This document shows positions 30,960-42,733 of a stretch of 64,000 bases of DNA, in pieces. The position numbers and the translations under genes were made by a program. The stretch comes from Chenopodium formosanum (lineage: Eukaryota; Streptophyta; Magnoliopsida; Caryophyllales; Amaranthaceae): positions 40,618,384 through 40,682,383 of the forward strand of contig CM044874.1 of the NCBI GenBank assembly GCA_024500155.1, in the 5' to 3' direction. Within the stretch, counting starts at the first letter, position 1. Each line of letters begins with the position of its first letter. The notes beneath the pieces are model-generated. The model was not told where the DNA came from, did not search any database, and saw only the letters and a list, made by a program, of their open reading frames with translations.

Positions 30960-33900
30960 TCCTCCTCTTCTTCGAAAGAATTTGTCCTCAAATCTCGAAG
31001 TTCTTCATCAGGAATATACTTAGCCAAATCGCCAACATTGAATGTAGCACTAACTCCATATTCTCCTGGAAGTTCTAACTTATAAGCATTGTCATTGATC
31101 TTCTCAATAATCTTGAAAGGACCTTCACTTCTAGGCATCAACTTATTCTTGCGTTTTCCTGGAAATCTTTCCTTTCTCAAATGTGACCATACCAAGTCTC
31201 CAATAGTGTAACTTTGTTGCCTTCTATGCTTGTTTGCTCTAGCTTTGTACATGTCATTTACTTTCTCTATTCTTGTTCGAACTTGAGCATGTAATTTCAG
31301 CATACTCTTCAACTTAGACTCGGCATCTTTGTGAATTAACTCACCCTTAGGCAATGGAACAAGATCAATTGGAAGTTTCGGATTGACTCCATAGACTACC
31401 TCAAAAGGACTATGTTTGGTAGCATATGTAGGTGATCTATTATAAGCAAACTCCGCATGAGCTAACTTGATGTCCCAATCCTTTTGTGTCTTACTCACTA
31501 ACCCACGCAAAAGCGCACCAAGAGTACGATTAGTAACCTCGGTTTGTCCATCAGTTTGTGGATGGTAAGATGTACTAAAGAGCAATTTAGTTCCCACAAG
31601 CTTCCATAAAGACTTCCAAAAGAAACTCATGAACTTTGTATCTCGATCACTCACAATAGTTTTCGGAATTCCATGCAATCTAACAATCTCTTTGAAGTAT
31701 AATTCCGCCATTTTCATAGCATCATCCACTTTGTGACAAGGAACAAAATGAGCCATCTTAGAGAACCTATCCACAACAACCATAATAGAGTCTTTCCCCC
31801 GTTGTGTTCTCGGCAATCCCACAATAAAATCCATAGAAATATCTTCCCAAGGTGAATCTGGAACAGGTAAAGGAGTATACAAACCTTGATGAAAAGTAGC
31901 CTTCGCTTTTTGACAAGTTGCACACCTAGAAATAACTAGTTGCACATCCGTGAGCATCTTAGGCCAATAGAAGTGTTCTTGTAACATACTCAAGGTCTTT
32001 GTAATGCCAAAGTGACCAGCAATTCCTCCCCCATGAGCTTCTCTAACAACTAGCTCTCTAATAGAACACTTAGGAAGACAAAGTCGATTTCCTTTGAAAA
32101 GAAAACCATCTTGCAGCAAATAAGAACCCACGGCTCCTTTAGAACACTCTTCAATCAATGTAGAAAAATCATCATCACCTTTGTAGTATTCTTTGATCAA
32201 TTCAAAACCAAGTAGCTTGCTATTTAGAATTCCAATCAAAGTGTATCTTCTAGATAATGCATCAGCCACAACATTCGATTTCCCTTCTTTGTACCTTGAA
32301 GAAAAATTAAATGATTGTAAAAATTCAACCCACATAGCATGTCTAGGATTGAGCTTTTGTTGTCCATGTATGTACTTCAATGCTTCATGATCAGAATGCA
32401 ACACAAAGTGATTAGGTCGGAGATAATGACTCCAATGATCTAAAGCTCTAACAATGGCATAGAACTCTTTATCATAAGTAGAATAGTTCAATCGAGCTCC
32501 TCCCAATTTCTCACTGAAATATGCAATAGGCCTCTTCTTTTGGAGTAAAACTGCTCCAATTCCAACTCCACTAGCATCGGTTTCAACTTCAAAAGGACTT
32601 TAGAAATCTGGTTACGCAAGTATAGGTGCTTCACATAGCTTCTTTTTAACCAACTCAAACGCACTTTGAGCTTCTTTAGTCCATTCGAATTTACCCTTGT
32701 CCTTCTTTAAACATTCGGTCATAGGCGCCACAATACTTGAGAAATTCTTGACAAATCTTCTATAGAACGAAGCTAGACCATGAAAAGACCTTACTTCACT
32801 CATATTAGTAGGAATAGGCCAAGTTTTAATAGCCTCTACTTTCGAATGATCAACTGAAACTCCATCTTTTGATACAACATAACCAAGAAAAGTAACACTA
32901 GGCACTAAGAAGTAGCATTTTTCAAGCTTAGCATAGAGTTTCTTCTCTCTTAACACTTCAAACACACTTGTTAGATGATTTAAATGATCATGCAAATTTT
33001 TAGAGTATATCAAAATATCATCTAAATAAACAACAACAAACTTGCCAAGGAAAGGTTTAAGTACCTCATGCATCAACCTCATGAAAGTGCTAGGTGCATT
33101 AGTGAGTCCAAACGGCATCACCAACCATTCATACAACCCTAACTTAGTCTTGAATGTTGTTTTCCACTCATCTCCTTCTCTCATTCGAATTTGATGATAA
33201 CCACTCATAAGATCAATCTTAGAAAACAACTGTGAACCATGTAGTTCATCAAGTAGATCATCTAATCTTGGAATAGGAAATCGGTATTTGATAGTGATGT
33301 TATTCACACTCCTACTATCAATACACATGCGCCAACTCTCATCTTTCTTTGGGACAAGTAAAGTAGGCACAGCACAAGGGCTCATACTTTCCCTCACGTA
33401 TCCTCTAGCCATAAGCTCTTCAATTTGCCTTTGCATCTTTTTTGTTTCTTCCGGATTACTTCTATAGGCTGCCTTATTAGGTAATGGTGCTCCCGGAATC
33501 AAGTCAATTTGATGCTCTATCCCACGAATAGGAGGTAGTCCCGGAGGTAATTCCTTAGGAAAGACATCCTTGAATTCTTCTAAAACAGATTCCAATTCAT
33601 ACGGCCTCTTTGCTTGTTTATCTTGATCAATTCGAATCTCATTAGAAACAAGTATATATACCACATTGTTGCTGCAAATCTCTTTTTCTAATTCCCTCTC
33701 ACTAATCAAATAAGAACTCTTCGAATTAGAGGTAACATTAGAAGGCTTGTTGCTTATCAAAGGTTTTAAAGCAACCGGTCTCTCTTTTTCTCCTTTTCTC
33801 ACAACATACACATTAGTCCTTCCATCAAACTTCACAAATCTATCATATTGCCAAGGACGGCCTAATAGTATATGACAAGCATCCATAGGACAAACATCAC

Positions 33901-35338
33901 ACAAAACTTTATCATGAAATTTACCAATTGAAAAGGAGATTAAGGCTTGTTTAGTTACCTTAACATCACTCGAATTATGAAGCCAATGAAGCTTATAAGG
34001 GCTTGGATGTTCAGTAGTTGGCCACTTCAATTTGTCTACCAAAGTAGTAGATACCACATTAGTGCAACTCCCCGTGTCTATGATCATATCACACAACCTA
34101 TCTTCTACCTTGCACCTTGTAAGAAAGATTTTCTCCCTTTGATTGTTTTCCAGAGGTACGGTTTTAGAGTGTAGTGCCCTTCTTAGAACCAAACTTTGAC
34201 CATGAGTCTCGGGATCAATTTCGTCAATATGCCCCTCCTCTTCTTCAAAGTTTTCCTCTTCGTTCTTTTCTTCATAGTCACTACCTTGCTCACACTTAGC
34301 TTGTTCTTGTTCCCACTCTTGAGCAATCATTACTCTTTTTGATGGACAATTAGTTGCAATGTGACCAACACTACCACACTTGAAGCACTTCCTATCTTCA
34401 ACAAGCTTTTTAGGAGCTTCAAACTTTGATTTAGTCTCCTTGTAGTTTGAACTAGAACCACTTTTCTCCAAGCTGTTCTTCTCAAAAGGTTTAGTGAAAC
34501 CTTTTACAAAGGGCTTAGTGTACGTCCCTTTCTTCCCCTTTATCTGTTTTTCAACTTTCAAAGCTACCTTGCAAACATTCTCAAAGGACCAATATTGTTG
34601 CAATTCAACTTTTTCAGCAATATTATCATTCAACCCCGAAATAAACCTAGCAATCTTATGCTCAACAATCTCTTCTAAGCCACATAGCATGCATAACTTT
34701 TCAAATTCACCAATATAATTCTCAACAGTCATAGAATTTTGTTTAAAAAGTTGCATCTTAAGATAAACATCTTGAATATAATCACTAGGTACGAACCTCT
34801 TTTTCATGTGCCTCTTGAGTTGTTCCCAAGTTGAGATTCTTGCACGCCCCTCCTTATGCCTTTTCTTCTTTAGATTATCATACCAAAGACTAGCATAACC
34901 GGTCAGTTTTAATTCAGCCAATTTGCATCTTTTCCTTTCATCATACTCCTTGTAATCAAAGAGTGTCTCGACCCTTCTAATCCACTCAAAGTATTTTTCA
35001 GGTTCATTCATACTCCCATTGAATTCGGGAAGATCTAATCTAAGGTTCCTATCATCATCCTTTGGTCTATCTCTTCTCCTAGGCCTTGGTGATTCATCAC
35101 TTGAGGAATAATTATTTCGTGGCCTCCTTGGGTTCCTCCTTGGTTGTTCTTCCTCACTTGAACCAGAATTAGGGTTAGAATTCCCTTTCCTTGAAGAATC
35201 TCCAGCAAGAGTATCAAGCCTTTTTAATATCTCATCCATCCTTGCTGCCAACTCGTCAATTCGCCTATCTCTTCTAAGATTTTGAGCCTGTTCTAAGGTT
35301 AATCCCCTTGGAACCTGTGGAACCTCCTCGTCACTCAT
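30803..35338 (-). pseudogene. Gag-Pol polyprotein of element 4 (CRM-like), two in-frame stops
   Basis: The start is ATG 35338 (MSDEEVPQ), preferred over an upstream ATG at 35356 because the coding-like sequence begins here. Domains in order: an Arg/Ser-rich linker; gag core (EKYFEWIRRVETLFDYKEYD to VALKVEKQ); a CCHC knuckle CFKCGSVGHIATNC (about 34350-34391); protease DTGSCTNV (about 34058-34081); RT with MCIDSRSVN and VVYLDDILIY; RNase H; an integrase HHCC zinc domain, then the D-D-E triad (DFIVGLP, VSDRDTKF, NRTLGALL). TAA codons at 32612-32614 and 32600-32602 fall between RT and RNase H in an otherwise uninterrupted frame. The C-terminus extends into the 3' LTR and ends at 30803. The polypurine tract 30960-30973 is itself coding, for an acidic run. 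Confidence 0.9.
30960..30973 (-). other. Element 4 polypurine tract, overlapping coding sequence
   Basis: The minus strand reads GAAGAAGAGGAGGA directly before the LTR start TGATGTAAG. The same bases encode part of the EEEEDD run of the polyprotein, so the priming tract and the protein sequence constrain each other. Confidence 0.75.
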
Positions 35339-35613
35339 GATTCCTACACAAAACAAGTCAGTTCATGCAAAAATCTTGATTAAAAGATCGAATCTTGAAG
35401 AAAAACTAGGCAACACAAAAACCGGACTCTCAACCGCAAATCAGTGCACAAACACCAAACGTTTGAGGCTGTGTAGAACGCGTTACTCAACTAAAAATTA
35501 TGAAATTTTATATGGTGGTAGCTGGACGTTTTTAGAGTTCAATGCAAAAAGAATCACTCAAAAATTCTCAGCCAATTGTTCCCAGTTTAATGTTTTCCGA
35601 AGTTGCGTAACCT

Positions 35614-35626
35614 GGCTCTGATACCA
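35614..35626 (-). other. Element 4 primer binding site (tRNA-iMet type)
   Basis: The minus strand reads TGGTATCAGAGCC, the standard initiator-Met tRNA complement, 4 nt after the LTR end at 35631. Confidence 0.88.
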
Positions 35627-35630
35627 AAGA

Positions 35631-36378
35631 TGATGTGAATTATTGATCCGAAAATCAACAAAACACAAGGGATATGTTTAAGTCTAATTCTATACAGGAA
35701 ATCCACCAAGAATTAAACAAAAACTAAGATTAATCAATTAAGAATCCACCTAATTAATCAATCCAAACGAATGTTTTAACTAAAACAAGCAAAACAGCAA
35801 TTGATCGCAATCAACCAAAACTCAAGTATGCAACTTAAGAAATAATCTGAATATTAATCTCTATGTATATATTTATTCGTGTGTTTACAGCCCTATTTAT
35901 AAGACTTAGTTTACCTAGGAAGATTAGGACAAGTCCCTAATTCAATCCTAATTAAACTAGAATTCTAACTTGCTTGAAGAGCAAGCACCTTGGCGCACAA
36001 GCATACACCAAACTCCTTGGAGAACAAGCACATGCCTAAACTGATTTATTTTGCTAACTAACTGATTTTTAAAGCAACTAAATAAATAAATAAAAATTAA
36101 AGAACTAAATAAAGATTAAAGATCCTAATGCTTGAACCAAGAAAAACCCTTTCAAGTGAAAGGTAAAAACTTGTAAGCAAAATCTAAGTAAAGAAAATTC
36201 AAGAAAGTTCAAGAAAGTGAACTAGACTCCAAGAAAAACCACTAAGCAAACCGTGGCTTTGCTTTGATATCCAAGAAAGTGTCCATGCAATGCTTGGCTT
36301 GAATCAATGTTTAGGGACAAGCTATCTTGATGCATGATAAGCAAATCTTTGAAGTTCTCCATGCTTAGACTTGCATCA
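35631..36378 (-). repeat. Element 4 5' LTR
   Basis: The 748-bp copy of 30212-30959 has about four mismatches. The LTR copy of the polyprotein tail is also present here (about 36222-36374), without the upstream coding sequence. Confidence 0.93.
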
Positions 36379-36383
36379 CTAGG

Positions 36384-39300
36384 CAAACCGAATACCGAAA
36401 ACAAGGGGATTCATCAATGCAAGATGATACCTATAGACAGAGTCATAAGGAAGCATACAGGCAGGGAAATGTTCCGACGGGATGCAAAATTACAATAGAC
36501 ATCATTACCGGTGGACCAATATATGGGGGTTCCGTAAGTGGAGCGAAGAAAATTTTGTCAGAATATCGGCACATAGTGAACGCACTGGGGGTAGAGGAGC
36601 GACCCTGACCTTCCTCTGTGCCTTAGATATCTTTTTCAGAAGAAGACGTTAAGGGAATAGTTTCCCTCATGATGATCCGTTAGTATTAATATTGACGGTT
36701 AACGGAGCTGATATCAAGCGGGAACTTGTTGATGGCGGAAGTTCCGCTAATATCTTGTTCGCCAAGGTTATTAACGCCATGTGAATTGGCTGAAAGTACT
36801 TGACGCCAGTGTCCTATCCGGTGATAGGTTTCAATGGGTCGACAGTAAGACCTGAAGGTAGCATAGGTTTGCAAATTATAGTTGGGGAAGGTACAGCGGT
36901 TAGAGACGTTATGGCGGAGTTTTTGTGGTCGACGTATCGTCGGCTTATAACGGTATTGTCGGTAGACCTTTGATTCATGACATACAAGTTGTAGTCTCGA
37001 CATATCACTTAACAATGGTATATGTATCAAATGTCGGAAGAACAGAGCGTGTGAGAGGGAGTCAAACCATGGCAAAAGAATGTTACGTTTCGTCATTGAA
37101 GCAGCCGAGCCGACAACATGCATGTAAGCAGGCACCGCTTAAACGGGAACGAGTTCCCTCTCCGCATGATTTGGCAATGGAAAATTTTGATACTCGACCG
37201 ATAACCGCACCACGCCCCTTACCTATGGGCGAGACCGCGGAAATCGAGTTGCAGCCCGGGGTCCCAAGAAGGATGGTGCATGTTGGATCCGATATGGATA
37301 TCGACACACGCTGTCATTTGGTTGAACTGTTACGGGGAAGCACTGACATGTTTGCTTTCTCGGCAGATGAAATGCCTGGTATACACCCCGATGTTATGGT
37401 ACATAAATTAAAAGTTGATAGAAAAGCAAGACCGGTTAGGCAGAAGAAGAGAAACTTCTCAACGGAAAAAATAGAGGCCATCCAATTAGAAGTCAACAAG
37501 TTGTTAGTAGCAGGGTTTATCAAGCCCTGCACATATCCCGAATTGCTAGCAAATGTGGTCATGGTTAAGAAACCGTCGGGGAAGTGGAGAATGTGTGTGG
37601 ATTTTACGGACTTGAACAAAGCTTGCCCGAATGATTGCTATCCCTTACTGAGGATAGACAGACTCGTAGATTCAACTTTCGGTCACGCCCTATTGAGTTT
37701 CATGGACGCTTTCTCCGGGTATCATCAAGTCAGCTTATATGAGCCAGATTGAACCAAGGCGGCGTTCATCACCGATGCCGGGGTATTCTGTTACAGGGCT
37801 ATGCCGTTTGGGTTGAGAAACGCAGGGGCCACGTATCAGAAGCTGGTAGACAAGGTCTTCGCAAACCAAAAGGGAAGAAACGTAGAGGTATACGTAGATG
37901 ATTTGATTGTAAAAAGCCGTTTGGCCGCGGATCACGTTGCCGATTTGAGAGAAACTTTTAAAACCCTTCTGCACTACCGGATGAAGTTGAATCCAGAGAA
38001 GTGCGTGTTCGGTGTTCGATCGGGAAAGTTTCTCGGGTTCATGGTAAGCAAAAGGGGGATAGATTCTAACCCCGATAAAGTTGAGGCAATTCTTGGATTA
38101 CCGGAACCAAAGTCGATAAAAGATATACAAAAGCTTATCGGTCGTATGGCTGCGTTGACAAGGTTTATCAGCTAATAAAGCCTTACCGTTTTTCGTGGTC
38201 TTGCGTCAAAACAAATCATTTGTGTGGGGAAAGAACAATCCAAGGCATTAGAGGTAGTGATAACTCACCTGAGGTCTCTACCCACTATAGCAAGACCGGA
38301 ACAAGGAGAAACACTTCAGCTGTATATCTCGGCGTCACCAAAGACGATAACGACGATACTCCTAGTTGAACGAAAAAAAGCTCAAATGCCAATTTATTTT
38401 GTGAGTCACGTCTTGAATGCCGTCAAAAGACGATATCCACTAGTTGAGAAAATTGCATACAAAGTAGTTATAGCTGCACGAAAGTTGCGACCTTACTTCG
38501 GTGCACATACAATCGACATTCTAACAAACCAACCGTTAGAAAAATCTTTGCAAAAGATGGAAAACTCTAGACGCCTACTTAAATGGGCAGGGGAGTTGTC
38601 TGAATATGTTATAACGTATAAACCGAGAGTATCGATCAAAGCCCAAGCATTGTCTGACTTCATTGTGGAAACATCTTACTCCGAGGAAGAAGAGGATATC
38701 GACACATGGAAGGTGTTAGTTGATGGGTCCTCAGCTTCGACCGGTTCAGGTGATGGAATAATTATGGTCTCCCTCCAGGGAGATGTGTTCGAGTATTCCC
38801 TCAAGTTCAAATTTAAGGCTTCGAACAACGAGGCCGAATATGAAGCAGCCTTGGCGGGAGTACAGTTATGCATATCTGCTGAAGCAAAGCGTATTGAGCT
38901 GAAAACTGATTCGCATCTAGTTGTGAATCAGTTCAAAGGCGCTTATGAAACTCGAGAATCGACAATGACAACATATTTGGCGAAGCTTAAAAATATAACA
39001 GCCAATCTAGAGTATTTTGAAATATTCTTAGTTCCCCGAGCGATGAACACACAAGCAGACGCGCTAGCAAAACTTGTAAGTTCGAGCTTCAATGATTTAG
39101 AGCGGACGATAATGGTAGAGATTTTGGAAAGAAAGAGTATCGAGGAATAGGCCCCTAAGGAAGTCAACTATACAAGCGAAAGCCGAGAATGGTATGACGA
39201 CATCTTTGCTTACAAAATACACAACGTCCTACCAAGTGATAAGGCTGAAGTAAGAAAAATCAAGAAAGACAGCGTTTGGTTCGTTATGTTTAGGGGCATG

Positions 39301-40453
39301 CTATATAAGCGGGGGTTTTCATTACCGTTACGAAGGTATATAACAGCCTATGAATCGACAAGGCTGGTAGAAGAGATACACGAGGGCGATTGCGATAATC
39401 ATGCTGGGGGACGGTCAATGTCCTTGGAAGCAATGAAACGAGGCTACTATTGGCCGACAATGAATGCAGACACTTTGGAGTACGCCAAAAAATGCAATAA
39501 ATGCCATAAATATGGGCCGGTGATTAATCAACCCCCGAATGATTTAACACCTATTCTTAACCAGATTCTGTTTGCTCAATGGGGAATAGATATTATCGGA
39601 CCGTTTACATCAGCGACGGGTGTTCGTAAATTTTTGATAGTGGAGATAGTCTACTTCACTAAATGGATAGAAGCAGAACCAGTAGCAAAAATTACAACAA
39701 ATGAAGTAAAAAAGTTCATTTGGAAGAGCATCTTCACCCGGTTCGGATTGCCAACAGCAATGGTTTTTTGACCATGGATCCCAATTTGATTGTAGCCCGG
39801 TAAAAGATTTTCTCAGCATATATAAATTAAAATTTGCATATGCAGCGGTATGTCACGCGCAATCAAATGGGCAAGCCGAGGCCGCCAACAAGCAGATACT
39901 AGGTGCAATAAAAAAGAAGGTGGAGGACGCTAAAGGCCTATGGGCAGATTTGATACCTGAGATATTATGGACAAATCGTACGACGACGAGAGAAACTACG
40001 GGTGAATCACCTTTCAACCTTGCTTTCGGCTTAGAAGAAGTGATCCTGACCGAAGTCGGCCTTCCTACGTTCCGCATACAGCATTTTTGCGAAAGTCAAA
40101 ATGATCTACTACTTAGACAACAATTAAATTTTCTACCGGAAGTAAGACTAACGACTGCAATTAAATCCGCAACATACAAGAATAGGATGAGTCATGCGTA
40201 TAATCGGCACGTTCACTATCGGCCCATGGAAGATGGAGACTTGGTATTGCGTAGAACTGCAGCAACAAGCAAGGGGAACACAGAAGGAAAAGTTACTGCC
40301 ACTTGGGAGGGACCTTATCAAATATATGAAACTTTGCGGCAAGGGACCTATCGGCTTATGACTCTAGAAGGGGTGCCCTTGACGAACGTTGGAATGCTAG
40401 TGTTTAAAATAAGTATTTTATTTAGAGTTTTATGTATTTTATTTCGATATTAA
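36384..40453 (+). pseudogene. Protease-RT-RNase H-aRNase H-integrase of element 3 (Tat-like), decayed
   Basis: This continues the element 3 polyprotein after the nested insertion. A linker (DIITGGPIYGG) lies near 36500-36535. The protease active site appears as VDGGSSANILFA (about 36730-36765). A typical Tat linker, VDVSSAYNGIVGRP, is at 36926-36967. RT (37380-38175) includes WRMCVDFTDLNKACP and VYVDDLIV, and a stop follows YEPD at 37750. The first RNase H lies at 38224-38690. The second, archaeal-type RNase H (38700-39080) shows VDGSS, NNEAEYEAAL, LKTDSHLVV and ADALAKL. The integrase has the H-H-C-C zinc domain (39390-39512), then D near 39590. A one-base shift in a T-run near 39766-39771 breaks the second Asp region, and the third (NGQAEAANKQ) is at about 39866-39895. 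Confidence 0.85.
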
Positions 40454-41169
40454 AGATCGGAATGACATGTAGTCATGCGGGTTTTACGGTGTTTATAAGT
40501 ATTGTAATTTGTTTCAGTACAGCTACGGCCGGTAATATACTTTGATATGTACCTATGACATGAAATACCCCTACCTACATTCGATATGACCTGATCACAG
40601 CCTAGCTAGCTGACTCGGTCATTCAAGTGAGGAGGAAGGTGGATAACAGTGAACCTCAAGGCGAGTTAAAAGCACAGTATGATCCACTGCCTTTACTCGG
40701 CCTGATAAAGGTCGGATATGTAATTTCAAGGTTGCATACTCAGTAGGCTTTATATAGACAACACAATACAGGTGTTGCAAAAGTTTTACACATAATTTAT
40801 GTTAAAATAAATTTTTTGCAAAACTCGGGTAGTATGGATAATGGGTAACAACCCATTAATACCGAGAGTTTGACAATCGAGAAAGGAGTTTGCATTAAAA
40901 CCTTAAAATCACAAATATTAGACGAAGTAACAGACAAGGCATTAAAAGACGGAAAACAATAAATAATAAAAACATAATAAGTAAAAGTCACAATTATACA
41001 TAAAACAAACAACGACAGCCAACACCCAAAAAGTTAAGGGTCCGATCGGATAAATATCCGACATAAAAATTGTAAGGTAACGCAAAGAGAGTTGTTTTAA
41101 AAGTAGCTACAAATAACGATTACAAAAAACTGATGACCCGCATGACTATGGTGGTGACTGCGCATCCCG
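40454..41169. other. Non-coding spacer between integrase and antisense gene (element 3)
   Basis: I find no gene on either strand. It would be the 3' untranslated region of pol in sense, and the 3' flank of the antisense gene in the other direction. Confidence 0.5.
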
Positions 41170-42728
41170 TCAATCCTTTCTGATCTCCGCTTCTTTCTTG
41201 GCCACCTTATCAGGGTCGTTGTCAGCTTCGTTCCCAGGAGGACCGCCAAGCCCCTCTTCACTGGCGTGAACGGCAACAGGGCTGCTAATAAGGGCGTCAT
41301 CAAACTCCACTTCCGACAGTTCGCGCGGCTCCAAGTTGGTTATGATGGAATGCGGTGGAAGCTCGTCAAAGTACTCACTCTCATTGCTGGTAGGAGAGTG
41401 TTTCATATCCTGACCAAAAGCCTTTTCGACAGCCTGCCACTTTGTCGAACCCCACCCCTCAACTTTGCACACACAGCGATGCGCAGAAACCCACCCTCCG
41501 GTATAGCGGTCAACTAGCAAGTTGGCGTAAAGGTTGGACTGCAGGAACCTACTAACGGCCCGACGCCTGACTCTTGGCTTGTCACGCTCCATCTCCTCCA
41601 GTTTACTTTCCAGCGTGGCCTTACCCTCTTTTTCATCCTTCAAATTCTGCTTAAGGCTGGCTACCTGCTTCAGCAAGTTCTCATGGTTCAGAAGCTTCTT
41701 GTTTAGGTCAGACACCTGCCTTTGTAACAGCTTCATGTCGGCCTTAACCTTGTGACGCTCTTTGATAACGGCCTTGCAGGCATCATCAACCTTCTTCAAC
41801 TTTGTCTCGGCTTGATTGGCGCAACGCTGGTAGTGCTGGTACATATGCACCACCTCAACAGCAGAGTTGACGGTCTGGAGATAATGTTGGGTATGCCATT
41901 AGTTATAAAGTTACAGCTAAAAAAAATATAATAAAAATTAAAAAAAAATAAAAATAAAAAAAAAATAAACAGACAGAGAAAAAATTCACATGATAACGAA
42001 CATAAGTCAATAGCAGAGATCATCGTCGCCTTACCCGACGCATGTTGTTCATCATCTGGCCGCAAGGAGCAGCAACGCAGTTGACGGGCCTGTCGGCAAG
42101 CGTCGCCAGGTCCCTCATCATTCTCCAGCCCATGCTTATGCCAGTACTGGGGTCGTCACAAATAATGGACTCACCCCGGTTGACATTGATCCAGGGGCAC
42201 CATGGTTCCCCGGCAGCACCAGAGGGTACAGTCAAGGCCTCGGCAACTTCGCTGGGGATCCTAACATGAGGAATCTCAATGAAGTCACCGGTAAGGGCTG
42301 GAACAAAAGCATTTTTGTTGGAGGCGCCAGAACGCGCCGAGATGACCGATTGCCTTTATTTGCTTGGAGGCTTCTTGATGTTGGCCACCTGATCAGTTTT
42401 AACCTCGTTGTCGACCCCTGGACCACTTGGGTCCCTTAAGGTGACGACCAGCTTCTTCTGAGGAACAGGCGCAGTCTCGTCCTCCAGATTCACAACCTCG
42501 TCCGGCCATATTTCTTGTTCTTCCTGCCGGAGGTTGACTGAATTGACATCTCGTTTTTTCTGTTTTTTAAACTGGTCTCGGTCAGAGGACTCAGCCGTCC
42601 TTTTGGATGCATTACTGCCACCCCTTTTCAGTGCTAGGGTTTGAGGTTTAACCACGCGTTTAGTAGGGGCCATATCTTGCTATCTTGGCCCTTTTCTTTT
42701 CGACGCTCTGATGGCGAAAACTAGAAGG
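41170..42728 (-). pseudogene. Antisense gene of element 3, distal part: charged region plus coiled coil
   Basis: Transcribed opposite to gag-pol, this is the 3' half of the antisense gene carried by some Tat elements. The frame is open from about 42680 (MAPTKRVV at 42673) through a basic/acidic segment. It is broken by one TAA (about 42358) and continues in frame to 42035. A 160-bp A-rich intron follows, with a GT donor at 42033-42034 and an AG acceptor at 41875-41876 (CTCCAG). The second exon (41874-41170) begins in the same frame and encodes a coiled coil (about 41850-41580, heptad-like L/V/A spacing with many K/E), then a conserved-looking WVSAHRCVCKVEGWGSTKWQ block and an acidic tail. The function is unknown. 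Confidence 0.7.
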
Positions 42729-42733
42729 GTGTC

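Larger units (their letters stand above)
30212..36378 (-). mobile_element. Element 4: CRM-like chromovirus (Ty3/gypsy) nested in element 3
   Basis: The two 748-bp LTRs (30212-30959 is the 3' copy and 35631-36378 the 5' copy on the minus strand) differ at about four positions. They are flanked by CTAGG (30207-30211 and 36379-36383). A tRNA-iMet PBS and a GAAGAAGAGGAGGA polypurine tract are present in the right places. The gag-pol frame runs from 35338 into the 3' LTR. The gag sequence, the RT motifs (YEWLVMPFGLTNAPSTFMR) and the C-terminal pattern LRTNSFEEEEDD resemble centromeric CRM retrotransposons. Two stop codons between RT and RNase H make this copy defective. It inserted into the gag-protease region of element 3. 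Confidence 0.9.
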
